This document shows positions 22,788-23,187 of a stretch of 23,187 nucleotides of DNA, one piece after another. Location: the NCBI GenBank assembly GCA_934501475.1, contig CAKSUL010000030.1:1-23187 (forward strand), given 5' to 3'. The stretch is from an uncultured Roseovarius sp. Lineage in GTDB: Bacteria; Pseudomonadota; Alphaproteobacteria; Rhodobacterales; Rhodobacteraceae. The position numbers and the translations under genes were made by a program. The notes under the pieces were generated by a model that saw nothing but the letters and a program-made list of their open reading frames with translations, searched no databases and was not told where the DNA came from. Positions within the stretch are counted from its first letter, which is position 1, and every line of letters begins with the position of its first letter.

Positions 22788-23187
22788 GTGATCGAGCTGG
22801 AAAATGTGGCCTACAGCTATGGCGGGGCCGAGCTTCTGAGTGACATAACGCTCAAGTTGCAGCCCGGATCGTTTCATTTCCTGACCGGGCCTTCGGGGGC
22901 GGGCAAGACCACGCTGCTGAAACTGTGCTATGGCGCGCTGATCCCGACGGCGGGCTATGCGCGCTTGTTTGGCGCCGATGTGCGCGAGATGGAGCGCGAC
23001 GACGTGGCGCTGGCGCGGCGCCGGATCGGCGTGGTGCATCAGGATTGCCGGTTTCTGGATCACCTCAGCGTGGCCGACAACATCGCCCTGCCGCTGACTG
23101 TATCGGGGCGCGACATGCTGTCCGAGATTGCCAATCTCAAGGAACTGACCGGCTGGGTCGGCCTGACCGAGCGCGCCGGGGCCCTGC
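22788..23187 (+). CDS. ftsE: Cell-division ATP-binding protein FtsE (3' part cut by window edge)
   Basis: The ATPase half of the FtsEX complex, an ABC-type machine at the division site that controls cell-wall hydrolases rather than moving a solute. Only the first 133 codons are present and no stop is reached. Walker A is GPSGAGKTTLL (about 36-46) and the Q-loop region is RRRIGVVHQDCRFLDHLSVADNIALPL, close to FtsE of relatives. The start is GTG 22788 (IELENVAYSYGG follows) with AAGGGG eight bases upstream. ftsX is expected beyond the right edge. It could in principle be another small ABC ATPase, but the FLDHLSVADNIALPL segment favours FtsE. Confidence 0.88.
   Translation, partial: MIELENVAYSYGGAELLSDITLKLQPGSFHFLTGPSGAGKTTLLKLCYGALIPTAGYARLFGADVREMERDDVALARRRIGVVHQDCRFLDHLSVADNIALPLTVSGRDMLSEIANLKELTGWVGLTERAGAL

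Overview
The window looks like a stretch of chromosome from a marine-type alphaproteobacterium of the order Rhodobacterales (Roseobacter/Rhodobacter relatives). The grounds are high G+C, a strong G/C third-position bias that opens long false ORFs opposite real genes, TTG/GTG starts, and family-level protein resemblance: a DUF4175/TIGR02302 protein found mainly in Alphaproteobacteria, a bL25 protein with the long CTC C-terminal domain, and a zinc-ribbon gene divergent from ftsE. I see no tRNA, rRNA, CRISPR array, transposase, integrase or phage gene. No gap between genes exceeds about 225 bases. Both ends cut a gene: a TRAP binding protein on the left and ftsE on the right.

Layout. (1) 1-2952 is a catabolic-looking cluster. 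A TRAP substrate-binding protein and a 3-hydroxyisobutyrate-dehydrogenase-family enzyme read left. An enoyl-CoA hydratase family enzyme and a HutC-type GntR repressor read right. Their 84-base divergent gap holds one perfect 12-bp palindrome of the HutC-operator type, so this is probably a self-contained regulon for an unidentified hydroxy-acid or acyl-CoA substrate. (2) 3029-13063 is a ten-kilobase run on the minus strand. In transcription order it encodes an FMN-dependent lactate dehydrogenase (lldD), bL25 (rplY), peptidyl-tRNA hydrolase (pth), a small DUF2892 membrane protein, a DUF2237 protein, the overlapping trio ycjX - GNAT acetyltransferase - ycjF, and isoleucyl-tRNA synthetase (ileS). 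(3) 13225-14382 is an M20 amidohydrolase divergent from lldD. (4) 14484-20731 has a TlpA-like thioredoxin divergent by only 23 bases from argH. argH is followed on the plus strand by a tiny lipoprotein, lysA and a large DUF4175 membrane protein, linking arginine and lysine/diaminopimelate metabolism to cell-envelope proteins. (5) 20785-end has a zinc-ribbon membrane protein followed by a DMT-family transporter on the minus strand, divergent from ftsE.

Most of the region is housekeeping. The observations most worth following are: the HutC-type operator and regulon at the left end; a 63-residue lipoprotein before lysA whose start of the mature protein resembles LptM/LppL; a short intergenic repeat present twice at 21/23 identity plus a diverged copy; leader hairpins before rplY and ileS; an A/T-shifted patch inside the ileS editing domain; and the interlocked ycjX-GNAT-ycjF genes. 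I did not find a clearly new multi-gene system. The first cluster is the best candidate for an undescribed pathway.
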